Shown here one piece after another: positions 34,666-45,800 of a DNA stretch of 64,000 bases. How positions within the stretch are numbered: position 1 is the first letter of the stretch; every line of letters begins with the position of its first letter. The notes below the pieces were generated by a model. That model saw only the letters and a list, made by a program, of their open reading frames with translations, searched no databases and was not told where the DNA came from. The DNA is from Bos javanicus (Eukaryota; Chordata; Mammalia; Artiodactyla; Bovidae): the NCBI RefSeq assembly GCF_032452875.1, contig NC_083869.1, forward strand, positions 120,534,001-120,598,000, given 5' to 3'. The translations under genes were made by a program, and so were the position numbers.

Positions 34666-36265
34666 TCAACTCTTTGCATGGTCAAAGTACTGGAGTTTCA
34701 GCCTCAACATCAGTCCTTCCAATGAACACCCAGGACTGGTCTCCTTTAGGATGGACTGGTTGGATCTCTTTGCAGTCCATGGGACTCTCAAGAGTCTTCT
34801 CCAGCACCACAGTTCAAAAGCATCAATTCTTCGGCGCTCAGCTTTCTTTATAGTCCAACTCTCACATCCATACATGACCACTGGAAAAACCATGGCCTTG
34901 ACTAGACAGACCTTTGTTGGCAAAGTAATGTCTCTGCTTTTTAATATACTATCTAGGTTGGTCATAACTTTCTTTCCAAGCAGTAAGTGTCTTTTAATTT
35001 CATGGCTGCAGTCACCATCTGCAGTGATTTTGGAGCCCCCAAAAATAAAGTCTGCCACTGTTTCCACTGTTTCTCCATCTATTTCCCATGAAGTGATGGG
35101 ACCAGATGCCATGATCTTAGTTTTCTGAATGTTGAGCTTTAAGTCAACTTTTTCACTCTCCTCTTTCACTTTCATCAAGAGGCTTTTGAGTTCCTCTTCA
35201 CTTTCTGCCATAAGGGTGGTGTCATCTGCATATCTGAGGTTATTGACATTTCTCCCAGCAATCTTGATTCCAGCTTGTGCTTCTTCCAGCCCAGCGTTTC
35301 TCATGATGTACTCTGCGTATAAATTAAATAAGCAGGGTGACGATATACAGCCTTGATGTACTCCTTTTCCTATTTGGAACCAGCCTGTTGTTCCATGTCC
35401 AGTTCTAACTGTTGCTTCCTGACCTGCATACAAGTTTCTCAACAGGCAGGCCAGGTGGTCTGGTATTCCCATCTTTTGAAGAATTTTCCACAGTTTGTTG
35501 TGATCCACACAGTCAAAGGCTTTGGCATAGTCAATAAAGCAGAAATATGTTTTTCTGGAACTCTCTTGCTTTTTTGATGATCCAGCTGATGTTGGCAATT
35601 TGATCTCTGGTTCCTCTGCATTTTCTAAAACCAGCTTGAACATCTGGAAGTTCACAGCTCATGTATTGCTGAAGCCTGGCTTGGAGAATTTTGAGCATTA
35701 CTTTACTAGCATGTGAGATGAGTGCAATTGTATGGTAGTTTGAGCATTCTTTGGCATTGCCTTTCTTTGGGATTGGAATGAAAACTGACCTTTTCTAGTC
35801 CTATGGCCACTGCTGAGTTTTCCAAATTTGCTGACATATTGAGTGCAGCACTTTCACAGCATCATCTTTCAGGATTTGAAATAGCTCAACTGGAATTCCA
35901 TCACCTCCACTAGCTTTGTTCGTAGTGATGCTTTCTAAGGCCCACTTGACTTCACATTCCAGGATGTCTGGCTCTAGGTGAGTGATCACACCATCGTAAT
36001 TATCTGGGTTGTGAAGATCTTTTTTGTACAGTTCTTCTGTGTATTCTTGCCACCTCTTCTTAATATCTTCTGCTTCTGTTAGGTCCATACCATTTCTGTC
36101 CTTTATCGAGCCCATCTTTGCATGAAATGTTCCCTTGGTATCTCTAATTTTCTTGAAGAGATCTCTAGTCTTCCCCATTCGGTTGTTTTCCTCTATTTCC
36201 TTGCATTGATCGCTGAGGAAGGCTTTCTTATCTCTCCTTGCTATTCTTTGGTACTCTGCATTCAA
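34666..36265 (-). pseudogene. BovB reverse transcriptase remnant
   Basis: Two minus-strand open pieces (36265-35801 and 35655-34666) in different frames together cover the segment before the RT, the RT fingers and palm with YADD, and the C-terminal CESWTIKKAERRRID region. At least one frameshift separates them. It is not host coding sequence. Confidence 0.9.
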
Positions 36266-37127
36266 ATGGGAATATCTTTCAGATGACCATTATATCTACT
36301 ACTGTGGGAAGGAATCCCTTAAAAGAAATGGAGTAGCCATCATGGTCAACAAAATAGTCTGAAATGCAGTACTTGGATGCAATCTCAAAAACGACAGAAT
36401 GATCTCTGTTCATTTCCAAGGCACACCATTCAATATCACGGTGATCCAAGCCTATGCCCCAAACAGTAATGCTGAAGAAGCTGAAGTTGAACAATTCTAT
36501 GAAGACCTACAAGACCTTTTAGAACTAACACCCAAAAAAGATGTCCTTTTCATTATAGGGGACTGGAATGCAAAAGTAGGAAGTCAAGAAACACCTGGAG
36601 TAACAGGCAAATTTGGCCTTGGAATACGGAATGAAGCAGGGCAAAGGCTAACAGAGTTCTGCCAAGAGAACGCACTGGTCATAGCAAACACCCTCTTCCA
36701 ACAATACAAGAGAAAGACTCTACACATGGACATCACCAGATGGTCAACACGGAAATCAGATTGATTATATTCTTTGCAGCCAAAGATAGAGAAGCTCTAT
36801 ACAGTCAGCAAAAATAAGACCGGGAGCTGACTGTGGCTCAGATCATGAACTCCTTATTGCCAAATTCAGACTTAAATTGAAGAAAGTAGAGAAACCACTA
36901 GACCATTCAGGTATGACCTAAATCAAATCCCTTATGATCATACAGTGGAAGTGAGAAATAGATTTAAGGGACTACATTTGATAGACAGAGTACCTGATGA
37001 ACTATGGACAGAGGTTTGTGACGTTGTACAGGAGACAGGGATCAAGACCATCCCCATGGAAAAGAAATGTAAAAAAGCAAAATGGCTGTCTGAGGAGGCC
37101 TTGCAAATAGCTGTGAAAAGAAGAGAA
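36264..37127 (+). pseudogene. BovB endonuclease remnant, inverted part
   Basis: The plus-strand piece encodes NGVAIMVNKIV, a stop, then the AP-endonuclease core with VIQAYAP and GDWNAKVGSQETPG. After further stops it continues with the linker VPDELWTEV..KWLSEEALQIAVKRREA, which in a complete element directly precedes the part now found on the minus strand. Confidence 0.9.
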
Positions 37128-37979
37128 GCTACACCATTTGCAATTTATAAATACTGAATAAATTCACTGATATGAGAGCAAGCAGGGAATTAGAGCTAGC
37201 CAAAAGATGGAGACGAAGTCAGGGGCTGAGGGTGCCACTGGCCCTTGGTCTCTTCTGTCCATCTCTGCTTCTCTGCCTCCTTTGTCCTCCTGCTTGTCTC
37301 CCGCACAACACAGCCCACCCCACCCCTGCCTACATAGGATTTTCCATATCAGGTGCCCACCAGCTCCAAACTTGTCCCTAACTCACCAAATGGAGATTTC
37401 TGATTGGAGAGTCAGCCAGTGGTGTGCTGGTCAACGTTTAGCAACTGACTCTTGGAGGAAAACGAAAGGACAACCCGAATGACGATTTACTGGCTTATGT
37501 AACAAGTCAGTGCTGGGACTGGGCCAGGTACAGGACTCCGTGATGTGTCTCCGGCTCTCCTCTTGGCTTTGTTCGGAGTCAGCTTCATCCTGGGACTCCT
37601 GCAGCAGCAGCAACAGCAGCTCCAGTTTCACAGCCTCCAGCTATCCCAGTGACTGAGGGGACCAAGAAGGCCCCTTCACACACAGCTTCCCCATGGGGGG
37701 TCGGGGGGTCAATGTTTTGATTGCCTAGGAGGGAAATGCAGGAATTCCCCAAGAGCTTAGCAAGGCTGGCCCTGGGAGAGAGAAATTGACTCAACCATGA
37801 GTCCCCATGGAGGACTGCACTCCTCGGAGCCCTCGTGGTTCTTGGCTGCAAGTGATGGACACGAGACAGGCCATTTCCCTTCCTTCCCAATTCTGGAGGG
37901 GGTGGCGCGGGGGAGGGGAGAGGAGCGTGGAAAGGTGCCCCCCGGCCCCGCCCTCGCACAGAGCACACACACCGCTGCC

Positions 37980-39688
37980 ACCCGGCTGCAGGTACAGTTT
38001 ATTCTTCACAACAGAGAAATACAAAGAGCAGAGGGTTTGGGATTCCTGTTTCTTGCCCCCTTTTGTGTCTTCCCCTACATTTGACCTTTTTCTCCTCCCC
38101 AGCCCTTTTCTTAAATAGAACGCAAACTGTGTTCCTGAAGCGCATTGGGGGGGGAGCACCTGCCCTCACCTCCCTGCCACCACAATGCAGACTGAGAAGC
38201 CAACAGACTGTTTTCTCTTTTTTAATAAGGTAACTAGTTCTAAATACGGTGGCCTGGAGGTCCCATAGAAAAAAAGCAAAGGGTGTTAACAGTATGTATA
38301 ACAGCGTATTTACAGGGTAGTAACATGCGGACGAAAAGCTACAATACTGAGTATCAGACGACGCAAGTCAAACAAAGGGGTGGGGGCGGGGCGGAGAACT
38401 CCGTGGGAAAAGAAACCCCGGGAGACGTTAAACTGGTAAATCAATGGCGAGTTAAGGCTTAAAAAGTGTATAAAAATAACACAGTTAATATTCAAAACGG
38501 AACTCCAGATACAGAATATATAGATGAGTTTCTGTCTAGTTTTCTTTTTTTTTTTTTCCCCAGGGGATGTAGAGGGGGCTTCTCCGGGCTCTGTACATAG
38601 TTCCTATATACACGGACACGCATGGCTTTCAGATTGGGGTGTGTCTGTGGGGGCTGAGGGCAGGGTCTGCTCTTGGGACCCTCCTCCCCAAGGATCTGTT
38701 CCCTGCCGAGCGGCCTAGGGCCTGGGCTGGGGATCCCCCTCCATGGCAGGGAAGACAAGTAACCCCTCCTTGGGCACTGCCCCAAGCGGAGGAAATTCTG
38801 CAGAGCGGAGGGGATCCTTGCCCCAGGCCCACTCCCTCCCCCGCTGCCCACAGTCTGGGATGGTGGGAGAGGTAGCCGATAGGTTTCCTGGCCAGCACTG
38901 AGGTAGACTGGGGTGGTCTTCAGGGCAGTGGGGGCACCGGGTCTTACCCAGCCCGCCCCACCCCGTGTCCCTGGGCCTGCGCCCAGCCCAGCCAACCCTG
39001 CACCCTTCGGTCCTGCGGACCTCCCGGCCCCTCTCCATCTGTCTCCTGAAGCCCGGGCAGCCCTGGTAGCTGCCACGTCCCTCTGCTCAGTGATGCCCAG
39101 GGCGCAGCTCTGGAGGCTCGAGCTGGCAGCCGGCGGGGGGGCGAGTGGCTCACTCCAGCTGCTTCCTGCCCCTCCCACCGGGGAGCCCCACTGTGGTCCA
39201 GACTCTCAGGCCTGCGCCTTCCCCTCAAGACCCGAGGCCGCGGCAAGAGAAGGTCCCACGCAGCCCTCCGGGTCTCTGTGTCCATCTGTCCGGTTCTTTT
39301 CATTTCTCGGTCTTAGCAGCACCAACTTCTTGGCCAATAAATATCTTTTTTTTTTTGTTATTTTCCAAAACAAACTTAAAACAAAACAAAACAAAAAAAA
39401 CAGTGAAGCAAGTGAAGGATGGGGGAAGAAAAGGAAAACCCAGCGGAGAGGTTCAAAGTGCTCTGAGATCGTCTTTGGATGCCACCAAAACAGTCCAGAA
39501 TCTTGCAGTTGGCCTGGCCGCCCCCGGGGCTGGACCGGGCAGGGCTTCTGCGGCCCAGGCTTTCTGGAAGGTCAGGAAGGTCATGAGAGAGCTCGGCTGT
39601 TCCTGGAGGGCCCCTGGAGGGAGTCGGGCCGGTGCTGCCTGGGTCTGTGTCTGCCAGTGGGCAGGACGGGGCGGCGCCTTGGGTCGGC
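37980..39688 (-). other. ZNF362: ZNF362 3' untranslated region
   Basis: About 1.7 kb of repeat-free sequence between the stop codon and the poly(A) signal. It includes poly-T tracts near 38.55 and 39.35 kb on the plus strand. Long open frames on either strand here have no family resemblance. Confidence 0.75.
37998..38003 (-). terminator. ZNF362: ZNF362 polyadenylation signal
   Basis: TTTATT on the plus strand is AATAAA on the minus strand, 1.7 kb beyond the ZNF362 stop. The 3' UTR between them lacks repeats, which supports its use. Confidence 0.7.
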
Positions 39689-39805
39689 TCAGATGAGGGA
39701 AATTCGCACCGGGATGCTGGGGGACTCCGTCCTCTGGGGCGAGTGATGGCTCACCAGGTGCTCCACCACTGTGTGTTTGGACATGTGCTTCATCAGGTAG
39801 GTCTC
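39689..39805 (-). CDS. ZNF362: ZNF362 last coding exon
   Basis: The acceptor on the minus strand is cccgcag. It encodes ETYLMKHMSKHTVVEHLVSH to the C-terminus PVRISLI and a TGA stop at 39691-39689. It supplies the second half, with both histidines, of finger six. Confidence 0.95.
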   Translation of the reverse strand, partial: ETYLMKHMSKHTVVEHLVSHHSPQRTESPSIPVRISLI

Positions 39806-42800
39806 CTGCGGGCAGGGGTGAGATTCAGAACTTAAAACCAGCTGCTGGCAAGGGCGCAGGGGGAGCTGCAGTTCCTATAAGCGGCCACTGGAGGGCTCCT
39901 GGGTAGATGAGCCGGCTAGAGGTGGACAGCCACAGCTTTGGGGGTGCCAGATGGACATTGGTATTGGTTGCAGGGATACTGCATTTCTGCCAGTGGTGGG
40001 GGCTGGTTCATTTACCAGAGTCGGAGCCCACTGTGTGCTGACTAGAGAACAGGCAGGCATCAGGCTCGTCCCTCAGCAGTGACCACCTGGAACTCTCTAG
40101 GACCAGGCCATTAACCAATCAGCTGCAGTGGAGTCCTGTCCAGTGGAGCAGACCTGCCCCCATCTGGCCGGTGCTCCCCGTGAGGGTGGAGCAGTAGGCC
40201 GCGGGTGACCCTGGCTCTGCCATTTCTCAGCAGTGGAACGCTGGACCAGTCAGCTCGCCCCTCTAAGCCTTAGTTTCCTCCTCTGCAGGCAGGGATGGGG
40301 AAGGAAGGACTTCACAGGGTAGCTATGGTGATGAGGGTAAAGCTCTTAGCAAGCAGCAGGGCTGAGGGGACCACTGCTTCCCTAGTCTCTACATTTCATT
40401 CTAAGTGGTGATGGGAGCCCCAGCAGAAGCATCCCCAAGCTCTCCCCTCCCTTGGGAAGAATTGGGGCCTGATCTGACTGGTGACTTTAGAAGCATAAAC
40501 TGGGCATGCTCGGTTCGTCCTTTGAGCACCACCCCAGCTTCGGCTGAGTCTGACCTGAGACACCCAAGACTGGGTGGGTGAGGTGACCCAAGGCTCACCT
40601 GCAGACCCACAGGCCCTCACACTAACCTGCCTGGTGGTGCTCTGGTTTCCATCTGCCACTTCTTGGCTTCCTACCTCAGTTTGCTCAACATCGGGCAGAG
40701 GAAGCCGTCAAATGTGGTGACAAAGTGCTATCAACCACCACCAAAGGGAAGCAGTCAGCAAAATCCAAACGAGGAGACTATTCTTCAGTGAGTAAGTTGC
40801 AAAGAAAAGGCAGTTGGGATCAGGGTGGGGGCAAGGAAGAATAGTTTAAAAGCTATACTGACCCAGTGCAATGTAAGAATTTTATTTGGATCTTGATTAA
40901 AAAATAAAATTTATAAATAAATAAAATTATAAATTATGCCATCCATGAGACAAATGAAAATGTGAATACCAACTGAGTATTTGATGATATTAAGGACTAT
41001 GGTGAATCATTTTAAAGTATTATAAAGGTATTGTGGATAAGTTAAGACACAAAGTGAAAATTTTCAGATGGAACAATATGTCAGTTTTATTTCAAAAAAA
41101 CAGGGATATGGATGAGGAAGGACTGGTTGATGCCAGGTCCTGGGGTCTGATGGCAGCCTGGCACCTGGTGCAGTCTGATGCAGTCTGGGGTCTGATGGCA
41201 GCGTGCATGCGTGCTCAGTTGTGTCTGACTCTTTGCGACCCCATAGACTGAAGCCCGCCAGGTTCCTCTGTCTATGGGATTTCCCAGGCAAGAATACTGG
41301 AGTGGATTGCCATTTCCTCCTCCAGAGGATCTTCCCCACTCAGGGATCGAACCCAGATCTCCTGTATCTCCTGCACTGACAGGATTCTTTACCTCTGAGC
41401 CACCTGGGAAGCCCCAACGGAAACATGAGGGCTCACTAGTCACAAATGTTTCTTTTATGTACTACAGTAGTTTAAACGTCAATCCACTAAAATGTTTTTT
41501 CAGAAAAGGTAATTATTCTTGTTCTGTGGAGTCTAGTCAGGCCCAGTTCAGGGTGGGGCCTTAGGCCAGGTGAGATCTGACAGCCCCTTTCTCCCAGAGT
41601 TCAGATCCCCTCTAAGAACCATGGCTCTGAAGGCTGGTGACCCCTCCTTTAAGGTGCGATCCATCTGCCCCCTCCAGCCAAAGTGAACTTTCAAAATAAC
41701 CCTCCTGGACAGTCTTCTCCCCATGGTCCCCACTCCACCTGGGAAAACATGCAAACTTCCTAACAGGGCCCCACAGCCTCATGTGACCTAATTATTTTTC
41801 AGTTTCTGGAACACACTGCGTTGGTTCCACCTAGGGTGTTTGCATTCACTGTCCCCCTGCTTGGAAAGTTCCTCCCCTCCTCTTCTCCTCACCTGGAATT
41901 ATCCCCCACGCCTTCTTCTAAATGCTACTTCCTCACACACCTACCCCAAACCATCTCCCTTCCCCAACTCCATTTTATCCTCCCTGCAGCTGTCTTTCAA
42001 AACATATGTTTCTTTTTTTCCTTTATAGCTGAGGTTCTCAATCAGAGGCAATTTCTCCCCCAAGGGACATTTGGCAATGTCTAGAGGCATTTTCCAAGAG
42101 CGGTTGCTAAGTGGAATGTGGCCAAGGATGTTGCTAAACATCCTATAATGCTCAGGGCAGCACCCCCAGAAAAACGTCAGCGTGGGCCGAGGTTGAGAAA
42201 GCCTGCTGGAGAGCAGTTGCCGTGGCCTGTCACTACATATTCACTTGTGTGGTTACTTGTTTAACGTCCGTCTCCAGCAGTAGACTCTTAACCTGCCTGG
42301 GGGCAAAGAATACGTCTGTCTGATTCATCCTGATTCCCAAGTGCCTGGCACAAGTGTTCAGTAAACACTGAGTAAATAAATAACTGTGTTAGCTGAGGTC
42401 TATCAGGCGCTGACTCTGCCAGTCAACAGTGCTATGAGTTAACAACTATTAGCTCCTCCATCTTACAGATGAGGAAACTGAGGCTTGGGGATCACTGGGT
42501 ACATGTGGGGGTCTGTTAACCAGAATATCTGATTAGGCTGAAGGATACACATGAGTGACTCACCTGGACTCCCTCCCCTGGGTCTGAAAGGCCCTTGTTT
42601 AGGGAAATCCCCACCGGAGGATAGGGGATTGGCACCTTTCTGGCCCTGTTTGGACCTTTCCTGGTAGATCACCTTTCCAGGGCCAGGTCACTATGCCCCC
42701 TTGTGGCCATGATAGGGGTTGCAGCTTCCCCAGTGGGGAAAAGGCCCCTTCCTTCCCTGGCCCTGGGAAGCAGGGTGACAGGCCCCCTCCACCACTGCCT

Positions 42801-45800
42801 GGAGGAAACCACGCCTCTGGCACCCAGGCTAAAAGGCTGCCTGAGAGGAGCTTAGCCTGAGGCAGCCAAAAACAGAACGGGGAAGTGGATGGCCCAGCTC
42901 TGACATTCACTGTGATCTTACCCTCTTCCAGGGCCTCAGTTTCCTCATCTGGAGAACGGGAGCATCAGTACAGGTCTGAGGGGGCTGGGGTGAAGGAGAG
43001 GCTCCCAGGGGCCCGGCACTCACCGAGGTGTAGGCCCGCCCGCACATGCTGCAGCAGTAGGCCTTGGCGTGCTTGATGGCATGGGCCGAGAGGTGGATCT
43101 GCAGGGAGGCGGAGTCCGAGTAGGCCCGGTAGCAGTTGGGACACTTGTAGGGCTTGTCCTTGTTGTGCTGGCGCTGGTGAGACTGTGGGGAGCACAGCAG
43201 GGGTCAGGAGGCAGCTGGGCTCCCCTGGAGGGGGTGGAGGGAGCCGTGCACCTAGCAGGCGGGGTGGGCAGGCAGGCACTCACCTGGAGGTTGGAGAGCT
43301 GAGTGAAAGCCTTTTCGCAGCCAGGATGTGGGCACTTGTAGGGTCTGTCACCTGTGTGGATTCTGCAATGGGGAGCCCAGTGAGGTGGAGTCCCTGGCAG
43401 GTCCCCCAGGCCAGCTCCAGCCCCCAAGCCCTTGGCTGGCCTGCCCCACACCTCTGGCCCCCAAGCCTCCCAGGCTCCCTGCTCCACACACTTTCCCCTG
43501 ACCCCGAGTGAGCCCCAGACAAGAGCTGGGACTTCAAAGGCGAGCCCTGTCCTTTCTTCTCCAGCCTCCCACTGCTGGTCTGTGACCAGAGCCTCCAGGC
43601 TCCTCACAGGGCCCCACTAAACCCAGCCCTCCACTAGCACCTACTCAGGCCTCGTAATCACTGTGGTGGGCTTACTTTGACTGCATTCTGCCCCTCTTCT
43701 AAAAGTCACCTGCAGACCAACCCAATGAAAAGAACAGATTCACAGCTTTGCCAGGACCTTTCCTGCCTGCCTGCCTCTCTCAGGAGACAACTCCCCAGTT
43801 GGCCCCCAGTTTCTATGTCCTGCCTACTCTCACCCCCACCCCCAATGTGGCTATCTGGTCACCCCAGCTACTGAGAGACTTCAGGGCAGGGTGGCCCTGA
43901 AGGTCAGCCCCTCTGTGTCCTTCCTGTGAGCCCCTTTTTGTTCTCATCCTGGTTCCACCATTTACTAGCCGGGTGACCGTGGTCAAATCACTGAGCCTCA
44001 GTTTCCTCATCTGCAAAATGGGTATAAAAATGCAGTCGTCCACCTCACTGGGTAGGCTTTGTGAAGATTACATTAGTAATATGCAAAGGGGCTTAGCCAA
44101 ATATCAGCACAAAGTCAGCACTCCATCACCACTTACCATTATTATTATTATTCATTCATTTAACAATTACTGTGTCGGGCACCTGTGTGCCAGGAACCAC
44201 CCTGGGTGCTCAGAACATATAAGTGAACAAAACAGACAAACTCACTGCCTTGTGGAAACAAACAAGCAAGCATGAAATAAGTAAGTAAAGTGTGTGTAGA
44301 AGGTAATAAGCGCTCTGAGAAGAAAGCGGATGAGAGGGGTCATGTCGGGGTGTAATCTTAAATAGGGTGGTGGGGGTCCTCACTGAGAAGGAGACTTGGG
44401 AGCAGTGACTTCAAGGCTGATGGCTGCACTTTCTGATGGCTGTTGCTGCTTGCACTCGCCCAGCAGCCAGGTGAGGATGGAGGGGGACTGGGATCTAGTG
44501 CAAAACAGGCTCAAGAGCGCTGCGCACACACAGGGACGGGAGGCCCTCCCTGCTCTCCTAGGCTTGTCTTCAGTCATCTGCTCCGCAAATCCTGTGCCAA
44601 GCAGGTGGGCAATGAAATGCAGGCTAGACATGGACCTCTTTTGCCTAAGTTGCCAACAAGCATTAGATGAGAGGGGGAAGTCCAGCTCTGACCGTGTGGT
44701 CCACCTCCTTCCCAAAAGCCCCAACCCCCTTGGTTTACTCTGCCCATCAACAGATTCATCAAACAACTAAGGTCCCTCTGGCCAGGCCCTGTGCTGACCA
44801 GGCTGGAATAAGGAACACTCCCTGCCATCAGTGAGCCCATGACCTTGACTGCCCACTATGAACACTGACAGTCCAGATCCCTAGAGTGCCAGTCAGGGCC
44901 CTTCACCTGCGATCAGCCTCACCTTTCTGCTCCTGCACCCTGCGTCCTGGTAGGAGGACCATTTCTCATCGGCAACCGTGTCTGATGGATGCTTCTGCTC
45001 ACCACCCCTGTGCCCTGGCTGCATCCTCAGCACGTGACCGCCCCCTCCTCTGTTTTCTCTAGTAGACGGGGAGCCCCAAGGGCAGGGACAGTGCATCTCA
45101 GGCTGCATGGAGACAGGCCAGGTGGAGCTGGGCTGCAATTCTGAGGACCTCTGTTCTACCTGCACATTTAGGGGTGTCACATGTTTGGGGACATCATCCC
45201 AGGCAGCTGCACCCCGTCTCTACAATGGGAGCACCTTAACGGTCACCTGGACCAGTTGCACCTGCTGCCAGAAACCTTCCGTTTCATCCTATCCTTGTCC
45301 CCCTTAGGGCTTGGAACTTGGTCAGCTAGGGGTCAGGTGGCAGAGGGGACCAAGGCACCCCAGGATGTATGCTGATTTTGTTTTAAACCCCACAATGCCC
45401 ACCCCAAAGTCCTTGCCTCCCACTGCTGCCCAGGTCATGCCTCTTCCCCGCCCCAAGGCTCCAGCCCGGCCGCCTCCCCTCCACCCCACCCTGAACATTT
45501 CAGGTCCCTTCCTACCTTCGTCTTGTATCCAGACTGCTCCTCTTCTACACACAGTCTCCCCCCAGCTCATACCTGGCTAGAACCTAGACTCCAGGTCCCA
45601 GTATAAAAGCCCCTTGATCGGGGAAGCTTTTCCTGACACCCCAGACTAGGCCTGGCCCCTGCACCTACCCCTGAGCAGAAGTCTGTGTGTGGGCACGTGC
45701 TTTGTCAATGTCTAGTCACTGACACTGGCTCCCTCCCTCCTTGAGAGCAAGAATGCTCTTGGTCTCTTCACCACCATCATCCCAGGGCCTGGCACAGGCT

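Larger units (their letters stand above)
34459..37127 (-). mobile_element. BovB LINE with 5' inversion and target-site duplication
   Basis: A non-LTR retrotransposon of the RTE clade. The 3' part (34459 to about 36262) reads on the minus strand. It carries the reverse transcriptase with AFDCVDH, GCISSPCLFN and the YADD catalytic motif at 35221-35232, and ends in the ACTGA-type 3' tail. The 5' part (about 36264-37127) reads on the plus strand and carries the AP endonuclease with IQAYAPNSNAEE and FIIGDWNAKVG. The two parts are therefore inverted relative to each other. Perfect 12-bp repeats, gctacaccattt, flank the whole unit at 34447-34458 and 37128-37139. The 5' end of the full element is missing, and frame breaks and stops (for example near 35660-35800 and 36360) make it a dead copy. 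Confidence 0.95.
32800..37979. other. Intergenic interval between convergent A3GALT2 and ZNF362
   Basis: The two genes point toward each other across this 5.2-kb interval. It holds two MIRs and the rearranged BovB LINE. The remainder (32.8-33.5, 33.7-34.3 and 37.15-37.98 kb) has no recognised feature apart from a short CAG-type triplet run near 37600-37620. Confidence 0.7.
39806..43023. other. ZNF362 intron before the last exon
   Basis: A 3.2-kb intron holding a MIR, a Bov-tA SINE, an L2 fragment, a hAT-type fossil and another MIR. No other exon is seen. Confidence 0.7.

Noticed and set aside
34666..36265. The reverse transcriptase frame as an endogenous retrovirus
   Set aside because: There are no LTRs, gag or env. 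The endonuclease type, the 3' tail and the target duplication identify a BovB non-LTR retrotransposon.
38913..39746. A 277-codon plus-strand frame opposite the ZNF362 3' UTR
   Set aside because: It overlaps the antisense of the final ZNF362 coding exon and a poly-A/T tract, and has no family features.
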